Positions 3,773 to 5,595 of a stretch of 5,595 nt of DNA are shown here, piece by piece (the first letter of the stretch is position 1; each line of letters opens with the position of its first letter). A model generated the notes under the pieces. It worked only from the letters and a program-made list of their open reading frames with translations. It was not told the origin of the DNA and made no database searches. Made by a program: the position numbers and the translations under genes. Source of the DNA: an uncultured Sphingomonadales bacterium (GTDB lineage Bacteria; Pseudomonadota; Alphaproteobacteria; Sphingomonadales; Sphingomonadaceae); NCBI GenBank assembly GCA_903828025.1, contig CAIKKO010000294.1, positions 1 through 5,595 on the forward strand, read 5' to 3'.

Positions 3773-5595
3773 AAATCCGGTCCGCCTGCGCCACCGCATC
3801 GCTCGCCCGAAGCGCGCTGACAATCCGCGTCAAATGCGCCAGATCGCGCACTTCGAGGTCCACTTCATAGGTGTGGAACGGGTTCTCGCGCATCGTCATT
3901 TCCAAGTTAACCACATTGGCGTGGTTCTTCGCGAACACACCCGCCATTTCGGCGAGCGTGCCCGGCCGGTTGTACAGCTCGGCGCGCAGGCGGCCGACCG
4001 CGCCGTCGGTGCGTGCGTCCCATGAAAGGTCGATCCAGTCGGCGTCGATGCCATCTGCCAGGCTGAGGCAATCAATCGCGTGTACTTCGACCCCCTGCCC
4101 CACCCGGCGCAGGCCGACAATGCGGTCCCCCGGCACCGGATGGCAGCATTCGGCGAGCTTGAACGCCATGCCCGGAGTCAGCCCGCGCACCGCAATCGCG
4201 CGCTGCTGGCGCGGCCATTCCTCGCTCGCGGGCACGTTCTTGGCGCTGCCCGGCACGAGCGCGTCCATCACTTGCCGATCGTCGATCTTGGCGCTGCCGA
4301 TGGCCACCATGAGGTCTTCCTCGGTGCCCATCTTCAGCCGCTTGACCGCATCATTCAACGCTTTCTTGCCGATCTTGCTCGGCAACCGCTCGGCAATCTC
4401 GTCATAGAGCTTGCGCCCGATTTCGGCGATTTCGGCGCGCTCCTTCTGGCGCACCGAGCGGCGGATGGCGGCGCGCGCCTTGCCGGTAACGACAAACGCC
4501 AGCCACGAAAGCTGCGGCTCGCTGGTGCGGCTCTTGATGATCTCCACCACATCGCCGTTGGTGAGCGGGGTGCGCAGCGGCACGTGCCGGCCGTTGATCT
4601 TGGCCCCCACCGCCAGCGCGCCCAGATTGGTGTGCACGGCAAAGGCGAAGTCGATCGGCGTCGCGCCCTTGGGCAGCTGAAACAGCGCGCCTTTGGGCGT
4701 GAAGGCGAAGATGCGGTCCTGATAGATCGCCATCTTGGTGTGTTCGAGCAGCTCGTCCGGATCGTGGCTGGCTTCGAGAATTTCGACCAGATCGCGCACC
4801 CAGCCGACTTGCCCGTCAGGCCGCTCGCCTTGCTTGTAGGCCCAGTGCGCGGCAAGGCCGAACTCGTTGATGCGGTGCATCTCGTGCGTCTTGATCTGCA
4901 CTTCGACGCGCATGGCGTTGTTGTAGATCAGCGCGGTATGCAGGCTTTTGTAGCCGTTCATCTTGGGCGTCGAGATATAGTCCTTGAACCGGCCCGGGAT
5001 CATCTGCCAGGTGCGGTGCAGCAGGCCCAGCGCAGTGTAGCAATCGGCGTCGGTCTCGGTCAGCACGCGAAACGCCATGATGTCGGTGATCTGCTCGAAG
5101 CTGACATGCCGCTCGGCCATCTTGCGCCAGATCGAGAACGGGTGCTTCTCGCGCCCCGATACTTCGACCTTCAGCCCCGCCTCGGCCAAAGTCTGCTTGA
5201 TCGCCAGCGCGATCGAGCCGACTTGCGCGCCCTCCTCGCTGCGGATTGCCGCCAGCCGCCCGGTGATCGTGGCATAGGCCTCCGGCTCCAGCTGCTCGAA
5301 CGCCAGCAGCTGCATCTCGCGCATATATTCGTACATGCCCACGCGCTCGGCCAGCGGCGCGTAGATATCCATCGTCTCGCGCGCGATGCGGCGGCGCTTT
5401 TCCTCGCTCTTGATATAGTGGAGCGTGCGCATGTTGTGCAGCCGGTCCGCCAGCTTGACGAGCAGAACGCGCAAGTCCTCGCTCATCGCCAAGAGGAACT
5501 TGCGCAAGTTCTCCGCCGCGCGCTCGTTGTCGCTCATCGTCTCGATTTTGGAGAGCTTGGTGACGCCGTCGACCAGCCGCGCGACTTCCGGGCCG
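3771..5595 (-). CDS. rsh: Rsh (RelA/SpoT) bifunctional (p)ppGpp synthetase/hydrolase, N-terminus cut by window
   Basis: 607 residues are visible, and the frame stays open past the right edge. An ATG at 5537 is internal, since GPEVARLVDGVTKLSKIE precedes it in frame and belongs to the HD hydrolase domain. Domains, counted from the first complete codon (5594): HD tail with KLADRLHNMRTL (47-58); synthetase about 145-260 with R202-F-K-D205, NGYKSLH (213-219) and VEVQIKT (230-236), which supplies the catalytic Glu231; TGS from about 294 (RIFAFTPKGA); a Cys-containing zinc-finger/RIS region with AECCHPVPGDRIVG (481-494); and C-terminal ACT from about 536 (RLRAELYNRPGTLAEMAGVF). The basic RFKD motif marks bifunctional Rsh/SpoT enzymes; RelA-only synthetases have an acidic ExDD. 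It makes and degrades the stringent-response alarmone in the cytosol. Roughly 90-100 residues, including the catalytic HD motif, are missing off the edge, so hydrolase activity is inferred. Confidence 0.97.
   Translation of the reverse strand, partial: GPEVARLVDGVTKLSKIETMSDNERAAENLRKFLLAMSEDLRVLLVKLADRLHNMRTLHYIKSEEKRRRIARETMDIYAPLAERVGMYEYMREMQLLAFEQLEPEAYATITGRLAAIRSEEGAQVGSIALAIKQTLAEAGLKVEVSGREKHPFSIWRKMAERHVSFEQITDIMAFRVLTETDADCYTALGLLHRTWQMIPGRFKDYISTPKMNGYKSLHTALIYNNAMRVEVQIKTHEMHRINEFGLAAHWAYKQGERPDGQVGWVRDLVEILEASHDPDELLEHTKMAIYQDRIFAFTPKGALFQLPKGATPIDFAFAVHTNLGALAVGAKINGRHVPLRTPLTNGDVVEIIKSRTSEPQLSWLAFVVTGKARAAIRRSVRQKERAEIAEIGRKLYDEIAERLPSKIGKKALNDAVKRLKMGTEEDLMVAIGSAKIDDRQVMDALVPGSAKNVPASEEWPRQQRAIAVRGLTPGMAFKLAECCHPVPGDRIVGLRRVGQGVEVHAIDCLSLADGIDADWIDLSWDARTDGAVGRLRAELYNRPGTLAEMAGVFAKNHANVVNLEMTMRENPFHTYEVDLEVRDLAHLTRIVSALRASDAVAQADRI

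Noticed and set aside
4355..4855. Minus-strand 166-codon Arg/Ser/Pro-rich open frame
   Set aside because: It lies in another frame on the same strand within the conserved Rsh domains and has the typical composition of a GC-rich shadow.

Overview
This is a high-GC bacterial chromosome segment, most likely from an alphaproteobacterium of the sphingomonad/Erythrobacter type. The evidence is the GC-rich codon use, a single long Rsh protein carrying the RFKD synthetase motif, the EttA tail sequence, and a secreted RcnB-like protein of the low-complexity kind common in that order. The taxonomic placement is inference from protein style, not from a marker gene.

Layout from left to right. Bases 1-177 are the 3' end of a plus-strand ettA (ABC-F translation factor). 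It meets, stop codon against stop codon with no gap, a three-gene minus-strand unit covering 178-1963. In transcription order this unit is Uma2-family nuclease A (1963-1394), its paralog Uma2 B (1362-799), and a Trp-rich protein of unknown function (780-178) with a TTG start behind a good Shine-Dalgarno site. A 168-bp divergent intergenic region follows. It carries a plausible sigma70-type promoter for the Uma2 unit, placed so close to the ATG that the transcript may be leaderless. Then comes plus-strand 2132-3256, a secreted RcnB-like protein with a signal peptide, a Pro/Ala- and Asn/Gly-rich middle and a perfect-period 16-residue tandem repeat. A strong hairpin follows it at 3263-3297. The last block is on the minus strand: the partial rsh (relA/spoT) gene entering from the right edge, followed 8 nt downstream by a SnoaL-like small protein whose Shine-Dalgarno site overlaps the rsh stop codon.

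How the genes work together. rsh (ppGpp synthesis and hydrolysis) and ettA (ribosome gating in response to energy state) are core genes and need not be linked functionally here. The SnoaL-like gene appears translationally coupled to rsh. The 178-1963 block looks accessory. It holds two recently related nuclease-fold paralogs plus an unrecognised gene of visibly lower GC, tightly spaced as one operon. It is the only part of the window that could be an undescribed system, but the sequence alone does not show a function for it. No tRNA, rRNA, CRISPR array, insertion sequence or integrase was seen.
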